Positions 1-10,936 of a stretch of 64,000 nt of DNA are shown here, in pieces (position 1 is the first letter of the stretch; each line of letters opens with the position of its first letter). The notes under the pieces are model-generated. The model made no database searches and was not told the origin of the DNA. It worked only from the letters and a program-made list of their open reading frames with translations. The DNA is from Nguyenibacter vanlangensis (GTDB taxonomy: Bacteria > Pseudomonadota > Alphaproteobacteria > Acetobacterales > Acetobacteraceae), in contig NZ_CP152276.1 of the NCBI RefSeq assembly GCF_038719015.1, positions 4,605,501 to 4,669,500 of the forward strand, in the 5' to 3' direction. The position numbers and the translations under genes are program-made.

Positions 1-2211
<2,211 letters not shown>

Positions 2212-2251
2212 GCATCGGGCCCGCGCCGGATAGCGGTATCGGAGCGATGAG

Positions 2252-3199
2252 TCAGAAGATCGCGTGCCAGGTGCGCGAGAAGAAGCCGCGGCGGGGCGGC
2301 GGCGGCGGGGCCTTGTGATCCGGCGTGCCGGCATCGGACGGAGCCTGGGCCGTGTCGGGGACCGAGCCGGGCAGCGGGGTGTTGGCGGCCAGCAGATGCT
2401 TGCTGCGCAGCATGTCGTAGCTGTAGCGGTACCACTGGCTGCCGGGGTAGTTGTAGGACAGGACCGAGGCGGTGCGGCGGGCCTGATCGGTCAGGCCGAG
2501 ATCGAGATAGACCTCGACCAGCCGTTCCAGGGCCTCGGGCACGTGGTTGGTGGTCTGGAAATCCTGCACCACGCGCTGGTAGCGATTGACCGCGGCCTCG
2601 TAATTCCGCTGCTGCTGATAGAAGCGGCCGACCAGCATTTCCTTGCCGGCCAGGTGGTCGCGGCAGAGATCGATCTTGAGCTGCGCGTCGCGGGCGTAGG
2701 GCGATTGCGGGAAGCGGGTGATGACCTCTTCCAGCGCGTTCATCGCCTCGATCGTGCCCTGCTGGTCGCGCCGTATGTCGGAGACCTGTTCATAATAGCA
2801 GAGCGCGCGGAGATAGAAGGCATAGGCGGCGTCGGGGCTGGTGGGGTGCAGTTCGAGGAAGCGATCGAGCTGCTGCACAGCCTCGGGATATTTGTCCTGG
2901 AGGTAGTTCGCGTAGCCTTCCATGAGCTGGGCGTTCGCGACATAGCCGGAATAGGGATAGTTCTGCTGCAGGGCCTCGAATTCCGCGGCGGCCAGGGCGT
3001 AGCGCTGGCTGTGCAGGGCGTCGATGCCGTTATTGTAGAGCGTGTCGGCCGGGGGGACATGCGCCTGCATGTCGCTGATCGCCTTCTTGTCGCCGCCGCA
3101 GGCTGCGAGCGACAGCATCAGGGCGAGCGCGGCGTACCGGGCGGCGCGGGGGCCGGTGGGACAAGCAGCGAAACGGGTGCGAATGGTGTGCAGTGACAT
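2252..3199 (-). CDS. bamD: Outer-membrane protein assembly factor BamD (ComL-type lipoprotein)
   Basis: 315-residue lipoprotein component of the BAM complex, which inserts beta-barrel proteins into the outer membrane. An N-terminal hydrophobic signal ends in the lipobox LAAC (about residues 31-34), followed by GGDKK. The body has tandem TPR-like helical repeats: YNNGIDALHSQRYALAAAEF, YPEAVQQLDRFLELHP and DAQLKIDLCRDHLAGKE are typical of the family. The C-terminus is proline-rich. The ATG at 3199 has a GGAAGAG ribosome-binding site six bases upstream. In related genomes lpxC is the usual upstream neighbour; here an accessory block intervenes. Supply of outer-membrane barrels links it functionally to the TonB receptors next door, though that proximity is probably accidental. 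Confidence 0.9.
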   Translation of the reverse strand: MSLHTIRTRFAACPTGPRAARYAALALMLSLAACGGDKKAISDMQAHVPPADTLYNNGIDALHSQRYALAAAEFEALQQNYPYSGYVANAQLMEGYANYLQDKYPEAVQQLDRFLELHPTSPDAAYAFYLRALCYYEQVSDIRRDQQGTIEAMNALEEVITRFPQSPYARDAQLKIDLCRDHLAGKEMLVGRFYQQQRNYEAAVNRYQRVVQDFQTTNHVPEALERLVEVYLDLGLTDQARRTASVLSYNYPGSQWYRYSYDMLRSKHLLAANTPLPGSVPDTAQAPSDAGTPDHKAPPPPPRRGFFSRTWHAIF

Positions 3200-3324
3200 G
3201 CCGGCTCTTCCAGTTCGGTCTGCCTTATATCATGCGCCGGGCCATGGTGAAGGCCATGGCGTCGTTTTCGCGGCGAATGAGGGGGGATTCGGCGCGGGAC
3301 GGGGCATTTCGGATTGGAGGCGGA

Positions 3325-3810
3325 TCAGAAATCGAGCGCGGGTTCGTGCCGGTCGATCACCTCCTTGAGGCAGATGAAGGTGCGCGTACGGTTGATGCCG
3401 GGCAGCGAGACGAGATAGTCGCTGTGGATCGCATTGAAGCGGTAGATGTCGGCGACGCGGATCTTGAGGAAATAATCGTATTCGCCCGAGACCAGGTAGC
3501 AGTCGATCACGATGTCCAGCGCGCGGACCGCGCTTTCGAAGGCGAGGATGTTCGCCTTGTCCAGCGAGTCGAGATTGACGCCCACCAGGACCAGCGCACC
3601 GCGCCCGACCTTGGCGGAATCGAGGATCGCGCTGAAGCGCAGGATGACGCCGCGCTCGACCAGGCGTTGCACCCGGCGAAAACATGTCGCCGCACTTTGA
3701 TTGACCAGCGGGGCGAGGTCCGAGATCGGCAGGCGCCCGTTCGCTGCCAGGTGGTTCAGGATTGCACGGTCGGTCCGGTCGAGGTCGGACCTGGCAGCAT
3801 CTTCCATCAT
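3325..3810 (-). CDS. Lrp/AsnC family transcriptional regulator (intact copy)
   Basis: About 161 residues. An N-terminal winged helix-turn-helix (LDRTDRAILNHLAANGR, then LAPLVNQSAATCFRRVQRL) is followed by the RAM/ligand-binding domain (VNLDSLDKANILAF, SGEYDYFLKIRVADI, ending FICLKEVIDRHEP). Such proteins bind an amino acid or similar small molecule and regulate a neighbouring gene, often a divergent one. Two adjacent ATGs at 3810 and 3807 follow GGGAG; an earlier ATG at 3828 has no good ribosome-binding site. The first 108 residues and the upstream 140 bases are repeated at 11923-12397. In that copy the divergent gene is a TonB receptor, so this regulator's original partner is probably that receptor. 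Confidence 0.9.
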   Translation of the reverse strand: MMEDAARSDLDRTDRAILNHLAANGRLPISDLAPLVNQSAATCFRRVQRLVERGVILRFSAILDSAKVGRGALVLVGVNLDSLDKANILAFESAVRALDIVIDCYLVSGEYDYFLKIRVADIYRFNAIHSDYLVSLPGINRTRTFICLKEVIDRHEPALDF

Positions 3811-3841
3811 GTCTCCCGATGACGTCAAAATCCTTCAGCGA

Positions 3842-3867
3842 GACGAAATGTAGTGAATGATTTCGTC
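3842..3867. promoter_or_regulatory. Inverted repeat, candidate Lrp/AsnC operator (left copy)
   Basis: Perfect 8-bp inverted repeat GACGAAAT-N10-ATTTCGTC between the divergent regulator and the receptor start remnant. A nested AATGA-N5-TCATT lies at 3856-3870. The site sits 30-60 bases upstream of the regulator start, where an autoregulatory operator would be expected. The function is inferred from position and symmetry. Confidence 0.5.
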
Positions 3868-3951
3868 ATTTCTGTGTCGGAATATGAATGCACAATTCGT
3901 ATCGCTTTCGACAATATCGCACCACACGAAATCGTGAGCAAGGAGCGACCC

Positions 3952-3975
3952 GTGAGCGCGCGAAGAAAATTTCTG
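3952..3975 (+). pseudogene. Eight-codon remnant of a TonB receptor start
   Basis: GTG plus seven further codons are identical to the start of the receptor gene at 12374 (VSARRKFL), with the same AAGGAGCG ribosome-binding site upstream. After codon 8 the sequence diverges into unrelated DNA and reaches a stop after about 14 more codons. It is the cut end of the original receptor gene. Confidence 0.8.
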
Positions 3976-4377
3976 AGAGGCCGTCCGAGATCAGAGTTTT
4001 CACGCTTCACCACGTCATAGCCGTAGCACAGGCCGCGGTGCGGCTTGCGAGGCCTTTGAGGAACAGGGCATGCGGTCCAGCGCCCGCAAGCTGATCCAGC
4101 AGATCATAGGCCGAAGGCGCTGGGGCGTCCGCAGGACGCCGATCGTACTGATACCGTTGCCGTAGACTTGGGTAAGCACGGCGATTCGAAACATGCGCGA
4201 ACGCAGCCTGTCTGCAATCATTGATCCGGTTTCGGGTCAAATGCCCTGTGACGCGCATGCGTCGGCCGCGGAAGTTGAGTCCGTTCAAACGAGATCGTTT
4301 AAACGGGCGAGGATTGCTCCACACGGCCGACCTGACAGCACCGTTTCGGCCGGTCCTGTCCCCGGCCGGCTTGGCCG
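3976..4377. other. Non-coding left end of the inserted block
   Basis: About 400 bases between the left repeat and the M13 peptidase stop. Open frames cross it on both strands, but none has a recognisable product or start signal. It contains a 26-base palindromic element (4281-4306) and a second small palindrome around GACGCGCATGCGTC near 4250. It may be a decayed gene; I see no transposase signature. Confidence 0.5.
4281..4306. repeat. Short palindromic repeat element, copy 1
   Basis: CCGTTCAAACG-AGAT-CGTTTAAACGG forms an 11-bp stem with one G-U pair. A closely related hairpin with the same trailing GGGYGARGA lies at 19773-19800 after the TetR gene. Both copies sit just outside coding sequence, as REP/palindromic-unit elements do. 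Confidence 0.55.
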
Positions 4378-6480
4378 TCACCAGATCTTCACGCGGTCTT
4401 CCGGCTTCAGATAAAGCTTCTGTCCCGCCACGACGCCCCATGCGTCATACCATGCATCGATATTATGCATCGGCATGTTGACGCGCGCGACCGGCGGCGA
4501 ATGCGGATCGACCACGATTTGCTGGCGCAGGGCGTCGTCCCGCACTTTCTCGCGCCACACCTGCGCCCAGCCCAGGAACACGCGCTGGTCGCCCGTCAGT
4601 CCGTCGATCACCGGTGCCGGCTTGCCGTGTAGCGAGGCATGATAGGCATCCAGCGCCAGCGTCAGCCCGCCCAGATCGGCGATATTCTCGCCCATTGTCA
4701 GCTTTCCGTTCACATGCACGCCCGGCAGAACCACGAATGCGTCGAACTGCGCACCTAGCCGGTCGGCAAGTTTCTGGAACCGCGCCGCGTCCGCCTTGGT
4801 CCACCAGTCGCGCAGCCGCCCATGCTCGTCGAACTTGCGCCCCTCGTCGTCGAAGGAATGGGTCATCTCATGCCCGATCACGCCGCCGATGGCGCCGTAA
4901 TTGACGGCCGGATCGGCCTTAGGGTTGAAGAAGGGCGGCTGAAGGATCGCGGCTGGGAACACGACCTCGTCGAACACGGGCATATTGTAGGCATTTACAA
5001 TTTGCGGCGTCATGTCCCACTCGTCGCGATCGACCGGCTTGCCCAGATGCTCCAGCCAGTATCGCCATTCAAAGGCAATCGCGCGCGTGGCATTGCCATA
5101 CACGTCGCCCTTGCGGATTGTCAGCGCGTCATAATCACGCCACCTGGTGGGATAGCCGATCTGGATGGTAAAATTCTCCAGCTTGCGCAACGCAGCGGCA
5201 CGCGTCGCCGGCTCCATCCAGCTATTATGCTGAAGACGGACACGAAAGGCGGTCTTCAACTCATCCGTCAGATGACCCATCTGCACCTTGTTGTCCGGTG
5301 GGAAATAGCGCGAGACATAAACCCGGCCGATCGCCCATCCCATCGCGGAACTCGTCGCGCCCACCGCCCGCTTCCAGCGCACGGGCAGTTGCGGCTGGCC
5401 GGATAGCGTCTTGTCGTTGAACGCGAACCATGCGTCGACGAACGATTTCGACAGGTTGGGCGCCGCATTGTCCGCCAGATGGAAGGCCAACCACGCGCGT
5501 AGCGTCGCGATATCCGTCGCACCGAGGATTTTCGCCTCCCCGGTGATCGCACTGGGCTCGCCGGCGATCACGATACGCTGAGTGAGACCCGCCGTCGGAA
5601 TGCCCGCCGCCTGCAGCCAGATCGCCCAGTCGAAACCGGGCGCGTCCTTCCCGAGTTGTTCGACGGTGCGGGGATTGTAGCTCTTTTCGGGATCGCGCAT
5701 CGCTTCGCGCGCCCAGTGAGCCTTTGCGATGACCGTTTCCAGCGCGACGATGTCCGATGCCGCCTGCTTCGCGTCCGGCCACCCGATCAGGCCGAGCATT
5801 GTCTCGACATAGGCCCGATACGCGGTCTTCTTCGCGGCGAAGGACGGTTTGATGTAATAATCCCGATCCGGCATCCCCAGACCTGCTTGGTCCAGGTTGA
5901 GCGAATACCGCGTGGGGTCCTTCGCATCGGGCTGGATCATGAGCGAGAACGGCGATGCCTGAAACGTTTCCTGGGCCGACCCGGCGAGGGCAGCGAAGGA
6001 CGCGGCATCATGCACGGCACGGATCGCGGCCAGGTCGGCCGCCAATGGCGCCGCACCCGATGCCTCGACGGCCGCCTCGTCCATGAATGAGGCATAGAAC
6101 GTCCCGAGCTTGCCTTCGATCGTCGTCGGATTTGCCTGCGCCTGCGACGACACGTCGTTCAGGATCGCCTGCACCCGCGTACGCGACAGTTCGGCGAGTT
6201 CGTTGAACGGCCCCCAGCTCGCCCGGTCCGGCGGAATGACCAGGTGCTCGACATAAGTACCATTGGCATAGCCGAAGAAATCATTGCCTGGCTGCACCGA
6301 AAGGTTGCGCCCGGACAGGTCGAGCCCCCAGGTTCCCAGGTGCGCAGCCGACGCGCCCGGCGTCGCTGGAACCGCCACAGTGGCGGCCGTCGCACCTCCG
6401 GTGGCCAGCATCCCGGCCAGGCAGGCCGTGCCCAGCATCGCAATTCCACCACGGCGCTCTGCGATGCCGTATTGCTTCAT
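4378..6480 (-). CDS. M13 (neprilysin-like) zinc metallopeptidase, exported
   Basis: About 700 residues, a normal M13 length. The zinc site HEMTH is near residue 537 and the third ligand motif ENIADLGGL near 598; NAYNMPVFDEVVFPAAI, just ahead of the zinc site, is typical of the family. The C-terminus ends in KIW, like other bacterial M13 enzymes. A hydrophobic stretch (IAMLGTACLAGMLATGG) near the N-terminus suggests export to the periplasm. The start is uncertain: ATG 6480, or TTG 6489, which has AGGAGG eight bases upstream. It is the last gene of the minus-strand unit sigma-FecR-TonB receptor-peptidase, which suggests that it processes what the receptor imports. Substrate unknown. Confidence 0.88.
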   Translation of the reverse strand: MKQYGIAERRGGIAMLGTACLAGMLATGGATAATVAVPATPGASAAHLGTWGLDLSGRNLSVQPGNDFFGYANGTYVEHLVIPPDRASWGPFNELAELSRTRVQAILNDVSSQAQANPTTIEGKLGTFYASFMDEAAVEASGAAPLAADLAAIRAVHDAASFAALAGSAQETFQASPFSLMIQPDAKDPTRYSLNLDQAGLGMPDRDYYIKPSFAAKKTAYRAYVETMLGLIGWPDAKQAASDIVALETVIAKAHWAREAMRDPEKSYNPRTVEQLGKDAPGFDWAIWLQAAGIPTAGLTQRIVIAGEPSAITGEAKILGATDIATLRAWLAFHLADNAAPNLSKSFVDAWFAFNDKTLSGQPQLPVRWKRAVGATSSAMGWAIGRVYVSRYFPPDNKVQMGHLTDELKTAFRVRLQHNSWMEPATRAAALRKLENFTIQIGYPTRWRDYDALTIRKGDVYGNATRAIAFEWRYWLEHLGKPVDRDEWDMTPQIVNAYNMPVFDEVVFPAAILQPPFFNPKADPAVNYGAIGGVIGHEMTHSFDDEGRKFDEHGRLRDWWTKADAARFQKLADRLGAQFDAFVVLPGVHVNGKLTMGENIADLGGLTLALDAYHASLHGKPAPVIDGLTGDQRVFLGWAQVWREKVRDDALRQQIVVDPHSPPVARVNMPMHNIDAWYDAWGVVAGQKLYLKPEDRVKIW

Positions 6481-6568
6481 GAGGATCAAATCGATTTCCT
6501 CCTGGCGCACCGCGGCGCGCCGAATTGTATGGGATGGTCGTTCCGGCGCGGGACGCGCATGCCCGCGC

Positions 6569-9500
6569 TTAGAAATTCGCCTGGACCGTCAGCATGAACG
6601 AGCGTCCGATGATGCCGTCGAAATAGCGCGAGGTCGAGCCGATATAGGGATATTGCGGTTTCGCATCGAACACGTTGTTAATATTCAGGTTCGCCATATA
6701 ATGCTTGAGAAAAGTATAGCCGATGGTTGTGTTGAACATGAAATATTGCTTGAAGTCGTTGATGGAATAGGTGTTCGGGGCGACGTTCAGCTTGTAACGG
6801 CTCTTGCCGTAGTAGATCATTTGCCACTGCAGCATGAGTGGACCGCGGAAATAATTGATATTGGTCGTGAAATTGTCGCGCGGGTTGCTGGTGTCGCCGA
6901 CCTGCGCATAAGTCTGGCTGAGCAGCGTCTGGTTGTTGAAGACGTAATGCATGTAATTGACGGTCATCTCGACCGCGCCGGATTTCGGACCCAGCCCGAT
7001 ATCCTCGAGCGTCAGGAAGTAATCCAGCTTGGACTGCACGCCGCGCACGTGCTGGTTTGCGATATTGTAATATCCCTCGTGGAAATTGGTGATCTGGCCG
7101 GATGAATCCCGCGTGAAGGCCGAGCAGTAGGCATTCGGAAAGTTCGGCGAATCGTAGCACGCGTCCATGATCTGGGTGATGTCGAGCGACTGGATCTCAT
7201 TGTGCAGATTGATGTCGATGAAATCGGAATTGATGGTCAGCCCACGCACCCAGCGCGGACGCAGGGTGACGCCGCCGGTAAAGCTGTCCGCCGTTTCGTT
7301 CTGGAGATGGGGGTTTCCGCCCGAACTGCCGAGTATGGTATAATTATTGATATTCGACGTGAAGTTGGTCGGCACGCCCGCCTTGGCGCAATTCGCGCGC
7401 CGGACGCCCGGATTCGGGCCGGACGTGATGAACTGGGGCGAACACGGATCGTTCCCGCTGTCGTAGACCGAACCATCGGGTGCAAACAGTTCCGTGATCG
7501 ACGGCGCGCGGAGCGAGCGGGTATAATTGCCGTGGAACAGGACGTCGCGCGTCGGCGCATAGGTGCCTCCGGCGGTCCAGGTCCAGAAGCCTCCGGTTAT
7601 GGAGTTGTTGACATAGCGTGCCGCCGCGTCGCCCGAGAATTCATAGACGCCGGGGATATGCATCTTCGGCGAAACCAGCGGAACCTCGAGTTCGGCGAAG
7701 GCCTCGTGCGTATGATAGCTGCCCGCGACAGGCGAGACCGGAATAAACGCGCCATATTGCTGATAGGTGCCATCCGGCATGGGCTCCCCGAGGAAGAAGG
7801 CCCCCGGATTGAAGCTCGTAGCCTCGCGCCTGTGCTCGTAGCCCAGGTCCCAGCGCACATCCCCCGCCGGCAGCTTGACGACGGTGCTTTTCACCTCGGC
7901 CACGATGTCGAACTGGCTGTTCGTCTGCGAGGTCTTGCTCATGGCGGTAACATAGTCGATCGCCGACTGGCTTGCGGTGCTCACGCCGAACGGATTGAGC
8001 GCCGCGCAGGTCGCACTCTCGGTGGGCAGCGGCGAGCTGACATAGCCCGGTGCGCAGCCGATCGACCCGTCAGGCAGCCTCACGGCATTCAGCGCGTTGA
8101 CGAAGTTCTGCGCCACGATCATGGGCTGATAGGTCTGCGACATCGAGCGCCCGTACGTACCGGTGATATCCCAGTCGAAATGACGGCCGGCGAACTCGAA
8201 ATCCCCGTTCAGACCGCCGACGAAACGGAACGTCTGCGTGTTCGTGGTGAAAGCGCCGGTCCCGTAATCGGTGTTGGCGCGGGCCAGATAGAATTGGTCG
8301 GTCGGTACCCCCTGCGCGGCAAGGTTCGAGATGATGGTGGCGCGTTCCGCTTGCGTCAAGAATGGATTGCTGGTGCTCAACACCAGGTTGCCGCTCTGCG
8401 TCCCGTCGGCGGCGCCCGTCATCGCGCTGCCGAACAGGGCGGAATTGTAGTTCGGTTGGGCGGACGTATTGAAGGCGCTTGCATCCTGGTACCAGCCTTC
8501 GAACTTCGCCTTCAAGTGATCGGTGATGTCGTAATGGGCCAGCGTGGTCAGGTTCAGCCGCGTCTGGCCGACGATCAGATTATTGTAGTTGCCGATATTG
8601 AAGCCATTCCCGCCGGAGCCTGAAATCTGGTCGCCGTTGACCGAATTGAAGGTCAGCGGCACCAGGGCGGTGCCCGTGGGGTTGAATATCAGCGTCTGTC
8701 CCGCGGCGTTCGTCACCCCCCCCAGGTTCTGGCCCGAGAGCGTGGGGTAGGTATCGGAGGTGATGGGAATGCCCGAATTGGTGAATTCCAGATAACGCTG
8801 CCCGTGTTGCAGCACGTATTGGTACGGGCTGTTCGGATCGTTGCTTTGCCCGAAATAATTGCTGTTTCCGCCGCCGAATTGCGGCCGCGCCGCGCGGGTC
8901 AGCGGAAGCTGGTCGTTATATTCGAGATCGAAGACGACGCCGCCCCGGCCATGATCGAAATGCCGACCAGCCAGAAACGCGATCTTGGCCGATCCGTCAT
9001 CGAGCTTCTGGGAAAAACCGCCCTGTGCGGTAAACTCCACGCCCTGGAAATCATTCTTGAGGATGAAGTTCTGCACGCCGGCGATCGCGTCCGACCCGTA
9101 GGCGGGCGCGCCGCCGACGCTCACGGTCTCGACTTTCTTGATGAGCGAGGAGGGGATGATGGACAGATCGACCGGCGACCCCGCGACCGCGCCGAAGATC
9201 GAGGAAGACGCGTCCGAGACGAAGCGCATGCCGTTCACCAGCGTCAGCGTGCGCTGCGAGCCGAGGTTGAACATGTTGGCGAAGAACTGGCCGGCACCAT
9301 AACTGCCTTGGGTCCCCATATTGGAATTGTCCGGCGCTCCATAGGCCGGGTTTTCACGCAACAACGCGGTGCCGACATTGGTATAACCACGCCGTGCCAG
9401 TTGCTCGGCATCCAGCGTTGTGGTCGGCATGATGTCGGTCAGCGCGGAATGGGCGAGGCGCGACCCGGTGACGACGATGGCTTCGGCGTTGGATGTCGCG

Positions 9501-9931
9501 TCAGTACGATCCGGAGCGGCGAGGGCGGTTGCATTCGTTGCCTTGATGGCGTCCGCGCGCGGCATGGGGGTGGAGGCCGGCGCGGGCGGTAAGGTCGTGA
9601 CGATCTTCAACCCGCCGGATGGCGTCGCGACCACGGCCAATGCGGTGCCGCGCAAGGCGAGGCCGACCGCTGTCATCTCGGTCATCTGGCCGTCGATCGC
9701 AATCGCCTGCCTGCCTGCCACCTGATCGGGAGAAAACGCGATGGGAGTTCCGGTCTGGGCCGATATGCGCAACAAGGTTCGTGCCAACGGCCCCGGCGGC
9801 AGGGAGAAGGCGAAGGATTTCGCCTGACTGACGGAGATATCGGCGGCTCGGCCTGATGAGACCCCTGCGAGACATGAGCCCGTGAGCAGAAAAAAGGTGG
9901 ATATGCCGAATAGCCGCTGGTTTCTCTTCAT
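6569..9931 (-). CDS. TonB-dependent outer-membrane receptor with N-terminal STN signalling domain
   Basis: About 1,120 residues. A signal peptide (FFLLTGSCLAGVSSGRA) is followed by an STN domain at about residues 35-105 (FSLPPGPLARTLLRISAQTG, then the FSPDQVAGRQA segment). Next come a linker, the TonB box/plug start EAIVVTGSRLA, plug motifs (TLTLVNGMRF, YGSDAIAGVQNFILK) and a large barrel ending in an aromatic residue (TVQANF). The STN domain is the part that contacts a FecR anti-sigma factor, and a FecR and an ECF sigma gene lie directly upstream. This is therefore a transducer type whose ligand induces its own operon. The size and NPFG...AIDYV motif resemble receptors for large or peptide ligands more than small siderophore receptors. 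The ATG at 9931 has GAGGAAGAG upstream. Confidence 0.92.
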   Translation of the reverse strand: MKRNQRLFGISTFFLLTGSCLAGVSSGRAADISVSQAKSFAFSLPPGPLARTLLRISAQTGTPIAFSPDQVAGRQAIAIDGQMTEMTAVGLALRGTALAVVATPSGGLKIVTTLPPAPASTPMPRADAIKATNATALAAPDRTDATSNAEAIVVTGSRLAHSALTDIMPTTTLDAEQLARRGYTNVGTALLRENPAYGAPDNSNMGTQGSYGAGQFFANMFNLGSQRTLTLVNGMRFVSDASSSIFGAVAGSPVDLSIIPSSLIKKVETVSVGGAPAYGSDAIAGVQNFILKNDFQGVEFTAQGGFSQKLDDGSAKIAFLAGRHFDHGRGGVVFDLEYNDQLPLTRAARPQFGGGNSNYFGQSNDPNSPYQYVLQHGQRYLEFTNSGIPITSDTYPTLSGQNLGGVTNAAGQTLIFNPTGTALVPLTFNSVNGDQISGSGGNGFNIGNYNNLIVGQTRLNLTTLAHYDITDHLKAKFEGWYQDASAFNTSAQPNYNSALFGSAMTGAADGTQSGNLVLSTSNPFLTQAERATIISNLAAQGVPTDQFYLARANTDYGTGAFTTNTQTFRFVGGLNGDFEFAGRHFDWDITGTYGRSMSQTYQPMIVAQNFVNALNAVRLPDGSIGCAPGYVSSPLPTESATCAALNPFGVSTASQSAIDYVTAMSKTSQTNSQFDIVAEVKSTVVKLPAGDVRWDLGYEHRREATSFNPGAFFLGEPMPDGTYQQYGAFIPVSPVAGSYHTHEAFAELEVPLVSPKMHIPGVYEFSGDAAARYVNNSITGGFWTWTAGGTYAPTRDVLFHGNYTRSLRAPSITELFAPDGSVYDSGNDPCSPQFITSGPNPGVRRANCAKAGVPTNFTSNINNYTILGSSGGNPHLQNETADSFTGGVTLRPRWVRGLTINSDFIDINLHNEIQSLDITQIMDACYDSPNFPNAYCSAFTRDSSGQITNFHEGYYNIANQHVRGVQSKLDYFLTLEDIGLGPKSGAVEMTVNYMHYVFNNQTLLSQTYAQVGDTSNPRDNFTTNINYFRGPLMLQWQMIYYGKSRYKLNVAPNTYSINDFKQYFMFNTTIGYTFLKHYMANLNINNVFDAKPQYPYIGSTSRYFDGIIGRSFMLTVQANF

Positions 9932-10036
9932 CTCTTCCTCATCGTTACGGACCGTTACGGTGTGGCCGTCACAAAGGATGAGGATCGAGCCGGCCAAAGT
10001 GATACCGACTGAGAAACTTTTTTTACGTCACGATCG

Positions 10037-10903
10037 TCACGATAAAGAATTGATCGTCACGACTCCGAAAGGTAGATGCCGGATGGAGACCGGGAAGATC
10101 TCCTCGAGTTGCGTGAGCGAACGGCGGGTATCGTTCAGCGAAAATACGCCGCTCGCCCGGATGCGCGCCGCGCGCGGCGTGATGTACAGCGCACCTCGCC
10201 AGTAGGGTGCCAACCCTGCGACCACATCGCCAAGCGTCCCGTTTTCCACGATCAGCATCCCATTGCGCCAAGAGGTCGCAAGGCCCCAGTCGATGGCCTG
10301 TTCGCCCGGTCCATTCGGCTCCAGATCGATGGCATGGCCAGCCGCCAGGGTCAGGCGCGGCCCATGCGCGGGCAGAATGGTCAGCATGTCGTCATGGGCG
10401 GTCACGATCGTCCGGCCGTCATCGCGACGGACCATGAAATCGCCGGCCAACGCACGGACCGTGCCCGCGCGGGTGGCAACTTGGATAAACGGCGATGCCG
10501 CGTCGGGGCGGCTTTCGACAAGAACCGTTCCACGCAGGAGCGTGAACGCGTTCCGCCCGCCGCCGGCGGCGAATGCGATGGCGCTGCACGGCGCAAGCGT
10601 TGCGGTGGATCGTGCTCCAAGGGCGAGTTGCTGCGTCTCGCCATGGCGGGTGCGGATATCGGCGCGCGGATCGCCCGACAGATGCCCCGGCCCGACCACC
10701 ACGTCCGCCACGCATGCTGCGCCGGCGAGCGCTCCCAGCCCCCGGCGCAGCAGCGCGCGGCGTTTCACCCGGCGTAGGTAAACGTCGCCTAGAGACTGGC
10801 CACCCAGCGCCGCGCTCAGCCGCGCAAGCTGCATGTCCACGGAGTTGGACCGCTCGTTTCCGCCCTGCAGCGCGTCCGTGGATCGTGTTGGATCGGAAGC
10901 CAT
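10037..10903 (-). CDS. FecR-family anti-sigma factor / sigma regulator
   Basis: 288 residues. A short cytoplasmic N-terminus (DUF4880-like) is followed by a hydrophobic segment near residues 55-75 (LGALAGAACVADVVVG). The FecR periplasmic domain has TRHGETQQLALGARSTATL, FTLLRGTVLVES, VRALAGDFMVRRD and the C-terminal NGTLGDVVAGLAPYWRG. In this family the C-terminal half senses the STN domain of the receptor and the N-terminal half controls the sigma factor. It sits between the sigma gene (33 bases upstream) and the receptor gene (about 100 bases downstream), as expected for a three-part surface-signalling unit. Its last codons overlap two copies of GATCGTCACGA, 20 bases apart. Confidence 0.9.
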   Translation of the reverse strand: MASDPTRSTDALQGGNERSNSVDMQLARLSAALGGQSLGDVYLRRVKRRALLRRGLGALAGAACVADVVVGPGHLSGDPRADIRTRHGETQQLALGARSTATLAPCSAIAFAAGGGRNAFTLLRGTVLVESRPDAASPFIQVATRAGTVRALAGDFMVRRDDGRTIVTAHDDMLTILPAHGPRLTLAAGHAIDLEPNGPGEQAIDWGLATSWRNGMLIVENGTLGDVVAGLAPYWRGALYITPRAARIRASGVFSLNDTRRSLTQLEEIFPVSIRHLPFGVVTINSLS

Positions 10904-10936
10904 GATGCTTTCTATTACGAACAGGAATTCAGGAAC

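Larger units (their letters stand above)
3501..3975. repeat. 475-bp direct repeat, left copy
   Basis: Nearly identical to 11923-12397, with the same length and only scattered substitutions. It spans the 5' two thirds of the Lrp/AsnC gene, the divergent intergenic region and the first eight codons of a TonB receptor. Similarity stops sharply at both ends: at 3500/3501 inside the regulator, and at 3975/3976 just after the codon for Leu-8 of the receptor. The repeats flank about 7.9 kb of unrelated genes. Confidence 0.95.

Noticed and set aside
4007..4441. Minus-strand frame between the left repeat and the M13 gene, considered as a transposase fragment
   Set aside because: No DDE motif or family likeness could be recognised, and it overlaps the M13 C-terminus. 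Kept only as unassigned sequence.
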